Origin: Telopea speciosissima
Taxonomy: Eukaryota > Streptophyta > Magnoliopsida > Proteales > Proteaceae
Direction of reading: 5' to 3'
Assembly: GCF_018873765.1 (NCBI RefSeq)
Contig: NC_057924.1
Location: 14,347,001-14,411,000 of the forward strand
Length of the DNA: 64,000 bases
Shown: positions 46,401 through 55,561 of the stretch, piece after piece
Numbering within the stretch: position 1 is the stretch's first letter
Layout of the letters: every line of letters starts with the position of its first letter
Program-made: the position numbers and the translations under genes
The notes under the pieces: model-generated
The model's input: only the letters and a program-made list of their open reading frames with translations
Told to the model about the DNA's origin: nothing
The model's database searches: none

Positions 46401-47715
46401 ATCATTAAGATCCCCTTGAGCCTCTTTCTTGAAGATGATCATCAAGTTTGGGGATGTAATAAGTAGGGTGTGTATACAACTAAGACAGCTTATCATCTCT
46501 TGTGTAACCTTGAGGAAGCTACTTCTACTCTTCGTGCCTCGAGTTCCAACAGATCCAGTTATGCCCATATCTCTAAGGAGGTTTGGAATAAGATTTGCAG
46601 ATGCTCTACTCCCCCAAAAATCAAGAATTTTTTATGGCGATCATGTGCTGGAGATATTGCATCAGGAATAGAGCTGGCTCGTAAGAACATCTTAGTAAGT
46701 ACAGCTTGCCCCAGATGTGATCACCTTGAGGAAACTGTAGATCATTTACTCCTTGACTGTGCCTTTGCTCGGGCAACCTGGTTTGGATCAATGCTCTGTT
46801 TCTCTCCTCCTCCTGATAATCCTCAATTAATCTCGGTTATTCAATCTTGGATCGATTGGACTAGAGTGGAAAAGAAGCAAGGTCAAGATATAGTAGGTTT
46901 GGTTGCTTACGTGTGTTGGAACCTGTGGAAAGCTCGTAATGCTTTAGTTTTCAATGGAGTGGAAGGGTCCCCTCTTGAGTTTAGTAGAATTTCTGAAGCC
47001 AGTTCCAGGAGTACAAAGCAGCTATTCAAAAGCCAGCATACACTACTCCACGACCCACTTCTGGACAGCAACATGAACCTCCTACTTATTGGCAGCCTCC
47101 CCCTCTAAATGGTTTCAAATTAAACTCAGACGTTGCCTTCTCTAAGGATCATAGCAGTCTTGGTTATGTGATCAGGAATGATAAAGGCTCGATCATCGTG
47201 GCAGTATCAGAACCTCTTCAATTTGCCTCAATTCTACAAGGTGAAGCTCTAGCCATCCGTAATGGTTTGCTCCTTTCCATTTCAGAAGATGTTGAATGGC
47301 TTCAGGTTGAATCGGATAATCAAGAGGTGATCCGGCTCATCAACTCGGACTCGTCCCTGCCCTTTGAGATTGCCTCTATTATTAAGGAAATCAAACTTTT
47401 GTGCCTCTAACAAAAGGGGGTGGACCCCACCCGGGCAGTGTGTTGGGTCAGGGGGTGGAATGGTCATTTCAGCCCCCCCATGAGAGAAACCGCACAACCG
47501 TATCGGTCAGCAAACCTCAGGGGAAAAAGGTCCTAATGAGTTACATTAGAACTTGCTCTTTTTCTTTTATTCCCAGGGAGATTAACAGCGTGGCTGACTC
47601 CCTGGCCCGGAGGGCTAAGTCCGTAGCGGGTAGGACTTCATGGCCTTTATCCACTCCTTGGTTGTTGGAGATTTGTACTTCTAACACCATGCGTTTTTCC
47701 CGCAATAATATATGA
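43454..47715 (+). pseudogene. LINE ORF2 (endonuclease, RT, RNase H), broken
   Basis: The start MRILS then NCQGVGRPLT and the words ETRCSDKKI and CLGDFNSILS mark the AP-type endonuclease. The RT region (44671-45294 and 45300-45600) has KSPSPDGLPLAFFQRFW, FRPISLCNV, SAFIPNRLISNNVLLAHE and KLDMRKAYDRLEW. The catalytic motif near 45473-45495 reads LLFANDSL, with N where the active-site aspartate is expected. A zinc-finger region (CPRCDHLEETVDHLLLDC) and RNase H (47108-47715, ending VADSLARRAKSVAGR) follow. Several in-frame stops (for example near 43530, 43893 and 45292) and frameshifts break it. Confidence 0.9.
47404..47535. mobile_element. Foldback-family MITE inside LINE RNase H
   Basis: The block gtggaccccacccgggcagtg followed by ggaatggtcatttcagcccc matches, inverted, the middle of the MITE at 40680-40770. 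It separates two RNase H parts (EIASIIKEIKLL and SFSFIPREINSVADSL). The edges are approximate. Confidence 0.6.
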
Positions 47716-47984
47716 GTCTCTTCTTACCCAAACAAAAAAACTAAAGATTGCAAACGATTTGGTTACGGAACCCTAATTTAACAACTCCTTAACTTTAGTT
47801 GGTGGGAGAAGACCTTTTGAATCCCAAACCATTAGAAGTGCTTAATTCATAATTAGTCATAATATGTCAACTTAGAAGCCAACACCAAGATTATTAGATG
47901 GCTTAATGGGTGGTTCGGAGTTGGGTTAAGAGACCTTCAAACCCGTTAAATAATCCGGTTTTGATTTTGGATTGTGCAGTTTTT

Positions 47985-48180
47985 GGGTACCGATGTCTGA
48001 GCCGTCAGATTGATATCACTTTAGGTACTGATGTCTGAACCGTCAGATTGATATCACCATATGAGTACCGATGTCTGAGCCGTCAGATTGATATCACTTT
48101 AGGTACTTATGTATGAACCGTCCGATTGATATCACTTTATGGGTACCGATGTTGGAACCGTCAGATTGATATCACTTTAT
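47985..48180 (+). repeat. Minisatellite, five ~39 bp units
   Basis: Five tandem units of gtaccgatgtctgagccgtc plus agattgatatcacttta, with small changes. A single unit lies at about 40520-40558 beside the opposite inverted arm. There are no unique spacers, so it is not a CRISPR array. Confidence 0.9.
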
Positions 48181-48201
48181 ACACCTGTATTTCCAATCTG
48201 C

Positions 48202-48235
48202 CACGTGTATAGGCTTGATAATCACATGCCACGTG
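48202..48235. promoter_or_regulatory. Two G-box motifs in a transposon arm
   Basis: CACGTG occurs at 48202-48207 and 48230-48235, within the right inverted arm of the possible composite element and about 1.7 kb upstream of the SPA start codon. G-boxes bind bZIP and bHLH factors such as HY5 and PIFs. Whether they act on the SPA gene is inference. Confidence 0.45.
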
Positions 48236-48275
48236 TTTGAGAAGAAGGAAAAAGATAGTGTTCTTATTAGGGTAA

Positions 48276-49934
48276 AATCCCTGCATGGAACCTTTGAAGC
48301 CCTATTTCCTTCTAATAAAAAGTTTAAATTCAGCTCTGGACCGAACCAGAGCCGTTTACTGTAACGTTAACAGCTCACCTACTTCGTTTCGCCTGGAAAA
48401 GCTGCAACGTAGCAGTGCCACTAGCAGGACAGCTATACTCTGACTCAGCTCTGCCAACTGTCAAATACGATTTTACCCTTTTCTTCCCAAACCTTTACAC
48501 GAGCGCAAGAGGCGAAGGAATTTGGATTTTTCTCTTTACTTGTTTTCTTCTTCGTTTGATCATAACGCGCTCACTAGACTTGATCCGGAAGATCTGGAAG
48601 ATCTGACGATCCCTTTCAAGAAGAAATCTCGGTGTTGCAGGTCGAATTTGTCATTCGTTTGTGTTTTTGTTTTTAAAATCTTTTGAAGTTATATTGTGAA
48701 CCAGTTCGAATCTGATTTAGTTTCTTGGATTTCTGATCGAAGAAAGATCTGAAATAAAGTTTAGTGATCTTCGCCTGATCAGGTTTTCTTTCATCTTCTT
48801 CTCCAATGCCGAAGTTCGCGGAATGAAGCATTGAATCTGGTTCATCTTTGTTATTTTTACCAGAATTTGAATAGTTTTTGGTGGTAAAAGGAAAAAAAAG
48901 AGGGAAAATGAGGACTAAGGAGTCCCATCATTTGAATAGAGAGAGACCGTTTACATCACTGGTTATTATTTCTGTGTCTCGACCCGTTTTGATTCGCAAA
49001 AACCTAGTCCACACAAGTGTTAGAGGACGTGGTTGTGCCACGTACGTCACCTGGAATAAAGCGGGAAGCAGTAGGGAGAAGATAAAAAAGGTGACTAGCC
49101 GACTAGGTGAGGACCTTACACTTTGTAAAAGAAACAATAAAGTAAACAAGAACGACCCAAACAGTAATTAGGGATTCTGAAAATTTGTACTTTCTGGGTT
49201 ACCTTATATTATTTTTAAAATTATTATTCCATTTATTACAGAGAAGGTCTGGCGTTTCTACTACTCGATGAGATTTGTGTGTTTTTCATGAGTGGGAAAG
49301 AATGAAGGAAAAAAGAAAAAAAAAAAGGGAAAAGTTCAGTTGTAGTTGTGAGGTTAAGAAGCTCTATCTGGAAAAGCCGAATGCAATCGAAGTTCGGATT
49401 GTGTGGTTCTGTTTTCATGTTGGAGAAGCTGTGAGAACTAGTAACAGCAGATCCTCTTCTCAGGGTACCTCTCTCACATTCTCATTTCACCTCCTCCTTC
49501 TTTTCTCTCTTTCTTTCTCTGGCACTCTAATTCTATATCTAAATTCTTAAACTGGCCGTGTGTGATTCAACTGGGTCATTCATAGTTCTTACAGTCAGAA
49601 TATACATTTTTGGCTAATGCTGGAATGATTGCCTTTTCTGGAAGTGAGTTCTTGTTGGTAGGTAGACGCTTTTAGTTGGTTTCTACTCAGAAATTCATGT
49701 TGTTAACTCATTTTTTTGTGTATATCATTGTGCACAGGAGATGATTATCTTTGAATTCAGGAACCGAGTTGGGTGGTCTGGTGTGCTTTTCTTCTACTTG
49801 GAGTGATTCAAGGTTGGAGTATGGGTTTTTCTGTTCAAAATGATTGTTGAAGTGAGAATTTGCGTTGGAAGTCGGAGCATTATTCTGTTCGTTAATGGCG
49901 TTTCCTCAGGCCTTGGTGCTGCCGTAGATGGATA
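48276..49934 (+). promoter_or_regulatory. Promoter and 5' UTR region of the SPA gene
   Basis: No repeat is recognised after about 48275. The CT-rich stretch at 48480-48560 and ttgcag^gtcgaa near 48640 look like a leader exon with a possible splice donor. An ACGT-core word (gccacgtacgtcacc) lies at 49036-49050. Acceptor-like cttctcag (near 49465) and ttcctcag (49902-49909) are candidates for a 5' UTR intron. A 97-codon frame at 48878-49171 has no recognisable domain. The start site cannot be fixed from sequence alone. Confidence 0.5.
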
Positions 49935-49975
49935 ATGATGGAGGGTTCATCGGAGTCTCGTTGGCAGAAGTCTGA
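49895..49975 (+). other. Two short upstream ORFs before the SPA start
   Basis: The first runs 49895-49927 (ten residues plus stop). Its stop is directly followed by the ATG of the second, 49928-49975 ([15 protein letters not shown]), which overlaps the SPA start at 49935 in another frame. If both are in the mature mRNA they would lower initiation at the SPA ATG. The first would be lost if splicing uses the cctcag acceptor at 49909. Confidence 0.5.
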
Positions 49976-52900
49976 GAGTTCTAGGGAATTGAATGCTGTT
50001 GTGGTATCCAGCGGTAGCCTTGGGTTGGTTCACGCCGACAGGGTTGGCGTCTCAGGTGATGCCTCGAATAATGCCAGTTCTGCGAGGTGCACGCCGTGGG
50101 AGAAAGATATAGATCGGGTTTTTCTGCCCCACTCTGATCACCTCGACAACCAGGTCGGCTCTACTGGGGTCTGTGGGGATGCGGAGACCGTGGGAGCTGT
50201 TGCTCACGCAGTAGAACGGGATGATGTTAGCTTGAGGCAGTGGTTGGATAAACCAGACCGATCTGTTGATCTCTCGGAGTGCTTGCACATGTTCAGGCAG
50301 ATTGTGGAAACTGTGAACCTGGCACATGTGCAAGGCGTCGTTGTTCATAATGTGCGACCATCCTGCTTCGTCATGTCCTCATTTAACAGCGTTTCCTTCA
50401 TTGAGTCTGCTTCATGTTCGAGTTCAGGTTCTGATTCATATGGTGATGCCGTAAACAACCAAACAGTAAGGGGACAGAGCTGCTCCTCACCATCAGCCCA
50501 GGACTTGCCTTGTGGGAGAAGTGGGGTTGGTGTTGAAGATTCCCTGATTGAGATATCTCGCTCTGGTGCTTCCCATAGGGCATCGGAGACCAGTTGTTTG
50601 CGGTCTGGCAGACCCCGTCTATCATCTATTGAAGAGAGAGAGGAAAATAAGATAGAGGATAGCAGGAAAGTCGAAGATGCTGAAGAAAATAAGAAAACAT
50701 TCCCACTAAAGCAGATATTACTCATGGAGGCCAACTGGTACACTAGTCCAGAAGAAGTTGCTGGAGCTTCAAGTTCTTTTTCTTCAGATATTTATCGATT
50801 GGGGGTTCTCCTTTTTGAGGTTTGTATCCGCCATAACTAGTCATTGATGAATACTTAATAGAGTTGGAAGGTGTTAGGTTGTCATTGTCCTTGGTCTAAT
50901 TTTGAACCAATGTAGCTGCTTTATTTATGAGCAGTTATTCTGTCCGTTTAGCTCCATGGAAGAAAAGCTCAGTATAATGTCAAATCTCAGACATCGTGTC
51001 CTGCCCCCTCAGTTGCTGTTGAAGTGGCCAAAAGAAGCTTCATTTTGTCTTTGGTTGCTGCACCCTCAGCCAAGTACTAGACCAAAAATGAGGTGGGTGT
51101 AACATACATTATATGCATCTGTTCGTCTTGTTTGTACCTCAACCTCTTTTCTTGCATAATGTAATGAACGGTTTCCATCACTTCTTAGTGACAGCTTAAG
51201 ACCCTTACTGCCTTTCAATTTGAATAGCAATATCCACATGCAATCAGAAAAATGGATATTGTTTGATGATACCTAGTTTTTAAAAGAGAGCCATGATATT
51301 GAAAATTACTAGCATGTGCACTAAGCTGTAGTTAATATTTTCTTTCTTTCAAAATTGATGTTGGGACTTGGGAGTTTGCTTGGGTAATATAGAACAACAT
51401 CCTAAATGATGAATGTACTTTCTGGTAGGTACACTGCATTTAGCTGAGCATTCACTAAATAAAGTAAAATTGTTGCCTTCGAGAGCAGTAGGTTGCTATT
51501 GAACTAGATTTCGGTATTTTCGGCTCACTGAATGACACCACTTGAGCTTTTATACAGAAGGGTGGTCATAGATCAGCTCTGGACCGTCTTCCCGAGAATG
51601 TTCTCTGAGCACATCCATGACACCTTATAGACCCAGTTTTCCCAAAGAACACCAATCAAAATTTTAATTTGATAAATTCTATCATGGGTGGAGACTTAAG
51701 CTGATTCCCTGTGGTGTTTGAAGAAATGATCTGGGACCAATCCTGAAATAAATGCCGTCTGGGCATTGTTAGAAAGAGGATATAGCTGCTGTGCTGCTGC
51801 TCAGCGAGCCACTCTATTGCTAATCCTCTCCACTTCCATCTGTGCAGTGGAAAAAGTATCCACAAGTATTTGTTTAACAAAAAAAAAAATAAAGATATCG
51901 GTAAGAAGCTGGCATTTTACTCCTTCCTTCCTTATTCACCAACAGACACTGAAAAAAAAACTATGTTGTGTTTATCTAAGCATTTTTGTTGAAACACCCC
52001 CTTCCCACTGAGGGATCTGAAACTTGCCAAGAAAAAATAAGATTATTAAAACTTGACAGATTTTCTGTTGAACCTATTGGAATTTGATTCAGTTTAGAGA
52101 CATAGATGAGTGGGATAAGAGACATAAGTTTCTTGTGATTTATGTTCTTTTTGAAAATCACCCATCTCACCAAGTTTACGTTAGCATACTAGCAAACCAC
52201 ATTAATCATACTATATTTGTGTTTTCTGTCTTGTTTATTTACCTCATTGTTGTTGTATTTTATTATATAGGCTTAGAACTAGATCGTCATTGGTGGATGA
52301 AGCTTGTCATTAAGATCAGGAAGCGTATAAACTGCCTTGCATTAAAGAGGCTAATGGTCATAATTAAATTATTGGCGTACCTAAGCTGACATTCTGTAAT
52401 TGCTGTTGGAGTGATTAATTACATCAATTTAATGCTTTAGGGTATTAGAACTAAATCATGTTTTTATCCCCCTTTTATCATGCTTAATTTGTTACAAGAG
52501 GGATTCTTGTTTCTTGCTTGGTCAAAATAGTAGTATTCGAAGTTGGTTGGTTCTTAGCCTATCCTGACTCCATATATTCTTTATTACTTTTGGATGGCAT
52601 ATGGAGCAACCATTTCCTCCCTTTCCATCGATGTATGTCTGACCATCTCCTGCCCTTTTCATACACAATGTCTTTGGGTCTTTATCTGGGAATGGTTAAC
52701 AAAACGGTATCTGGCATATTTTATGCATATTTTTTCTATTGTAGTCAATGGAGTTGTATTGGATGCTAACTCTATCGTCTGTTGCAATCCTATCAGTGAC
52801 GTGTTACAAAGTGACTTCCTCAATGAGCCAAGGGATAATTTGGAAGAACGTCAGGCAGCTATAAATCTAAGAGAGGAAATAAAAGAGCAGGAGTTGCTAT

Positions 52901-54445
52901 TGGAATTTCTGTTGCAGATGCAACAGAGGAAACAAGAAGCTTCTGATAAATTGCGCCATACCATTGATTGTCTATCTTCTGACATTGAAGAAGTTCTGAA
53001 ACAGCAAAGCATCCTAAAGAAAAAAGGGGACTTTTACCTGGAACCAAACATGGATGATAATTTAGCATTGGAAAAGGTGGATCCCCCATCATTGAATCTT
53101 GCCAGAGATGAGGGATCTACTGGCTTGGGGTCCAGGAAACGTTTCAGACCAGGACTTCGGGTTTCTGATGAAGAGGAACTTAATGAGAACCAATGTGAGG
53201 TTCAGAAGCCCGAAAACCTTGAAAGTATTCTGTCCAAAAGTTCTCGATTGATGAAGAACTTTAAAAAACTGGAGGCTGCTTATTTTTCAACAAGATGCAG
53301 GCTTATGAAACCAACTAGGAAACCACCTACTACATGCTTACCAATCAGTAGTAGTGGCAGGGGTTCGATTGTGGTAACTGAAGGAAGTTCTGTTGATAAT
53401 GCGGCCTCTAAGGAGGGTTTTGGTGAAGGTAGAAAAAATGGATGGATAAATCCCTTCCTTGATGGTTTGTGCAAGTATCTATCATTCAGCAAGTTAAAAG
53501 TGAGGGCAGACCTGAAGCATGGGGATCTGCTAAATTCTTCCAACCTTGTGTGCTCATTGAGTTTTGATCGTGATGGAGAATTTTTTGCTACAGCTGGTGT
53601 AAATAGGAAAATTAAAATTTTTGAATGTGACATGATTCTAAATGAAGACCGTGACATTCACTATCCCGTTATTGAGATGGCTAGCAGATCAAAACTTAGC
53701 AGTATATGTTGGAATAGTTATATCAAAAGCCAGATTGCTTCAAGTGATTTTGAAGGAATCGTGCAGGTAGATCAAGCCTTTATTCGTATCATTTTTTTGC
53801 TTTGTCTGTTTTGTGTAGTAACCCAGTTACTTTCTTGTAATTTGGTCAGGTTTGGGATGCTACAAGAGGGCAAGTATTTATGGAAATGAGGGAGCATGAG
53901 AAACGTGTATGGTCTGTAGACTTTTCTTTAGCAGATCCAACAAAGTTGGCTAGTGGAAGTGATGATGGTGCTGTTAAACTATGGAATATCAATCAGGCAA
54001 TTCTATTTTTTGTCCACTTGGTGGACGTCAGCTTTGAAACTAAACGTACTGCAGTAATCTGTTTTTTTTACCACAATTTTTTTTAATCTGGATGTATAAT
54101 GAGTTGCTTCCCTTACATGGGTTTCTACTGCAGAGAGGTAGTGTCAGCACTATTAAAGCAAAGGCCAATGTCTGCTGTGTTCAGTTTCCTCCTGATTCTG
54201 CACGTTTGCTTGCAATAGGTTCAGCAGATCATAAGATCTATTGCTATGACCTTCGTAGCATAAGAGTACCTCTGTACACATTACTTGGTCATAGTAAGAC
54301 TGTGAGCTATGTGAAATTTGTAGATTCGACAACTCTTGTTTCTGCATCCACGGATAACACACTGAAGCTTTGGGATTTATCAACTATCACATCTCGAGTG
54401 CTTGACAATCCTCTCCAAACCTTCACGGGGCACACTAATGTAAAG
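49935..54445 (+). CDS. SPA4: SPA3/SPA4-type suppressor of phyA (five exons; 3' exon not found)
   Basis: SPA proteins join COP1 in the CUL4-DDB1 ubiquitin ligase that marks light-signalling factors such as HY5 for destruction in the dark; they act in the nucleus. Exons: 49935-50819, 50935-51092, 52797-53766, 53850-53996 and 54134-54445, together about 824 codons, all in frame. The start is MMEGSSES or MEGSSES (49938); an in-frame stop lies at 49893. Exon 1 has the kinase-like part ([27 protein letters not shown]). Exon 3 has the coiled coil ([20 protein letters not shown]) and the first WD40 repeats ([22 protein letters not shown]). Exons 4 and 5 add [26 protein letters not shown] and [14 protein letters not shown]. 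The short N terminus fits SPA3/SPA4 rather than SPA1/SPA2. The next expected residues after GHTNVK (NFVGLSVSDG-like, about 90 residues) are not in the window. Intron 4 starts with GC instead of GT. Confidence 0.93.
51093..52796 (+). other. SPA intron 2 (1704 bp)
   Basis: It runs from ag|gtgggtgt to tatcag|tgac and joins RPKM to SDVLQSDF, the same junction as in known SPA4 proteins. I recognise no transposon or RNA gene in it. An open frame at its 3' end (52594-52796) is a read-in to exon 3, not separate coding. Confidence 0.85.
53997..54133 (+). other. SPA intron 4 with a GC donor
   Basis: Exon 4 ends WNINQ at cag, followed by gcaatt. Exon 5 starts after ctactgcag with [12 protein letters not shown]. 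Family alignment (WSINQ then GVSIGTIK in SPA4) leaves no room for a GT donor farther on, so this is a GC-AG intron. Confidence 0.75.
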
Positions 54446-55079
54446 GTGCAATTTCTCATTATATGTATTTATTTTTTTGATTGGTACCTACTCTATCCTA
54501 TTCTAAGGTGGGGGGGGGGGGGGGAGAGGGAAGGTGAAAACCAGGAGAGGCTTGAACCCAAGACCTCCTGGTAGGATGTGCATTAATGCTCCACATTCTA
54601 CCAAGTGCACTAGGCACTTATTATCATTATATTGGAAAGCTTCTTGATGCATAAGTTAGTACATTTATTACTTAACCCCCCCCCCATGTGTGCATGTCTC
54701 TGAAAAGGAAAAAGAAAAAAAAGAGAGAAAACAAATTTGTTTGCTAGGTTCTAAGTGTTGGGTGTCTATGCTTGGCATATTCTCTATTTCCTTATTTGGT
54801 TTCTTTTTGCTTTTTTTGTTTTCTCTTTTCTGTGGTGTCTGTTATCTAGTATAACTTTCTTATGCATTTGGCATTTTATATTTTCCTATTAAATAGAAAA
54901 GAAAAATGAAGAAAAAGAATGAACAGTTTCTTGTGGAAATAGTTTGGATCATAGCAGTTTACATATTTTGGTTACTAGTTCAAGGATTGGTTCTCTCTCT
55001 TTTTGATCTATTTTATATATGCATATGTACATGTTTTTATATACATATATATCCATACATAGAGACACATGTATTTTAA
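54446..55079. other. Start of SPA intron 5 or 3' flank
   Basis: A canonical donor (aag|gtgcaa) opens at 54446. A G run of 16 lies near 54509-54524, just before a SINE. The rest is AT-rich with short ta-repeats (about 55010-55050). No further SPA exon is seen. Confidence 0.6.
54525..54620 (-). mobile_element. tRNA-derived SINE (Au-like)
   Basis: On the minus strand a box A-like tagtgcacttggtag (54598-54612) is followed, at the usual spacing, by box B ggttcaagcc (54549-54558) within gaggtcttgggttcaagcct. This layout is the Pol III promoter of plant tRNA-derived SINEs. The G run at 54509-54524 would be the complement of a C tail on that strand. The ends are approximate. Confidence 0.55.
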
Positions 55080-55428
55080 TTTGACCTACCCAATTAAAAA
55101 GATGGTTTGCAATGACATTGGAAAATATTTAAAATTAGACAAGATTGAAAATAGGTAAGTTGTATGTCCAGATGGTATCTCAATAGAAGTTGTGAAAGAT
55201 CTTAGGAATTAATGGATTTTTTTTTGGAATAGCTTGGCTAACAAAGTGTTTAATAAATATTATGAGCGCAAGAGAAATGCCAAATGAATGGAGGAGAAAC
55301 ATTGTACTACCGATGTATAAAAATAAAGGTGATATTCAGAGCTGTAATTACTATAGAGAGAAAACCTATGAGCCATACTATGAAAATATGTGAGAGCAAT
55401 TGAAACCCGTCTGAGACAAGAAGCTAAT
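55080..55428 (+). mobile_element. RTE-like LINE fragment, 5' part
   Basis: Frames contain CPDGISIEVVKDL, then NEWRRNIVLPMYKNKGDIQS, and MSHTMKI words, the N-terminal RT region of a non-LTR element (compare GPDGIPIEVWK and LVPIYKNKGDIQ). Frameshifts and stops are present. It continues at 59690 after a long insertion. Confidence 0.75.
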
Positions 55429-55561
55429 TAGTGTAGTCCTAGATAGGTAGGAGACCTACTAGGAGCCAATCAACCAGGATCTGTAAGCTGCTGGTTCGAT
55501 GGGGGCAGAATTGAGGTTTTAGGTCAAACTTTAGGGTTAGGGTTAGGTCAATGAGAGTGTT

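Larger units (their letters stand above)
41203..47737 (+). mobile_element. Full-length but mutated L1-type LINE, ~6.5 kb
   Basis: Target duplications of at least 14 bp (CTAAAGATTGCAAA) lie at 41189-41202 and 47741-47754. The order is 5' UTR, ORF1, then ORF2 with endonuclease, reverse transcriptase, zinc-finger region and RNase H, and a tail ttcttacccaaacaaaaaaa. This is the arrangement of plant L1 elements with a C-terminal RNase H. It interrupts copy c of the third segmental repeat. Stops and frameshifts in both ORFs and a MITE in the RNase H show it is inactive. Confidence 0.93.
40441..48271. mobile_element. Possible composite TIR element with captured segment
   Basis: The left arm (40441 to about 40518: taataagaat, cttctttctcaaacacgtgg) is the reverse complement of the right arm (about 48200-48271: ccacgtgtttgagaagaagg, ttcttatta). 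Each arm is followed inward by a ggtaccgatgtctgagcc-type unit, one on the left and five on the right. Between the arms lies copy c of the third segmental repeat (40571-41202 and 47741-47987). Without the LINE and the MITE inside, it would be about 1.1 kb. I found no target duplication, so the call is tentative. Confidence 0.5.

Noticed and set aside
47985-48180. CRISPR-like array of direct repeats
   Set aside because: Units follow each other with no unique spacers, and the sequence is plant nuclear; it is a minisatellite.
48878-49171. 97-codon frame upstream of the SPA start
   Set aside because: It has no domain or family likeness, lies in the likely leader or intron region and has an overlapping antisense frame of similar length.
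52594-52796. Coding extension of SPA exon 3 to the left
   Set aside because: It is open by chance; the conserved join is RPKM to SDVLQSDF using the tatcag acceptor at 52796.
55528-55548. Telomere-like tttagggttagggttagg
   Set aside because: There are only about three imperfect units, too short to call an interstitial telomere tract.
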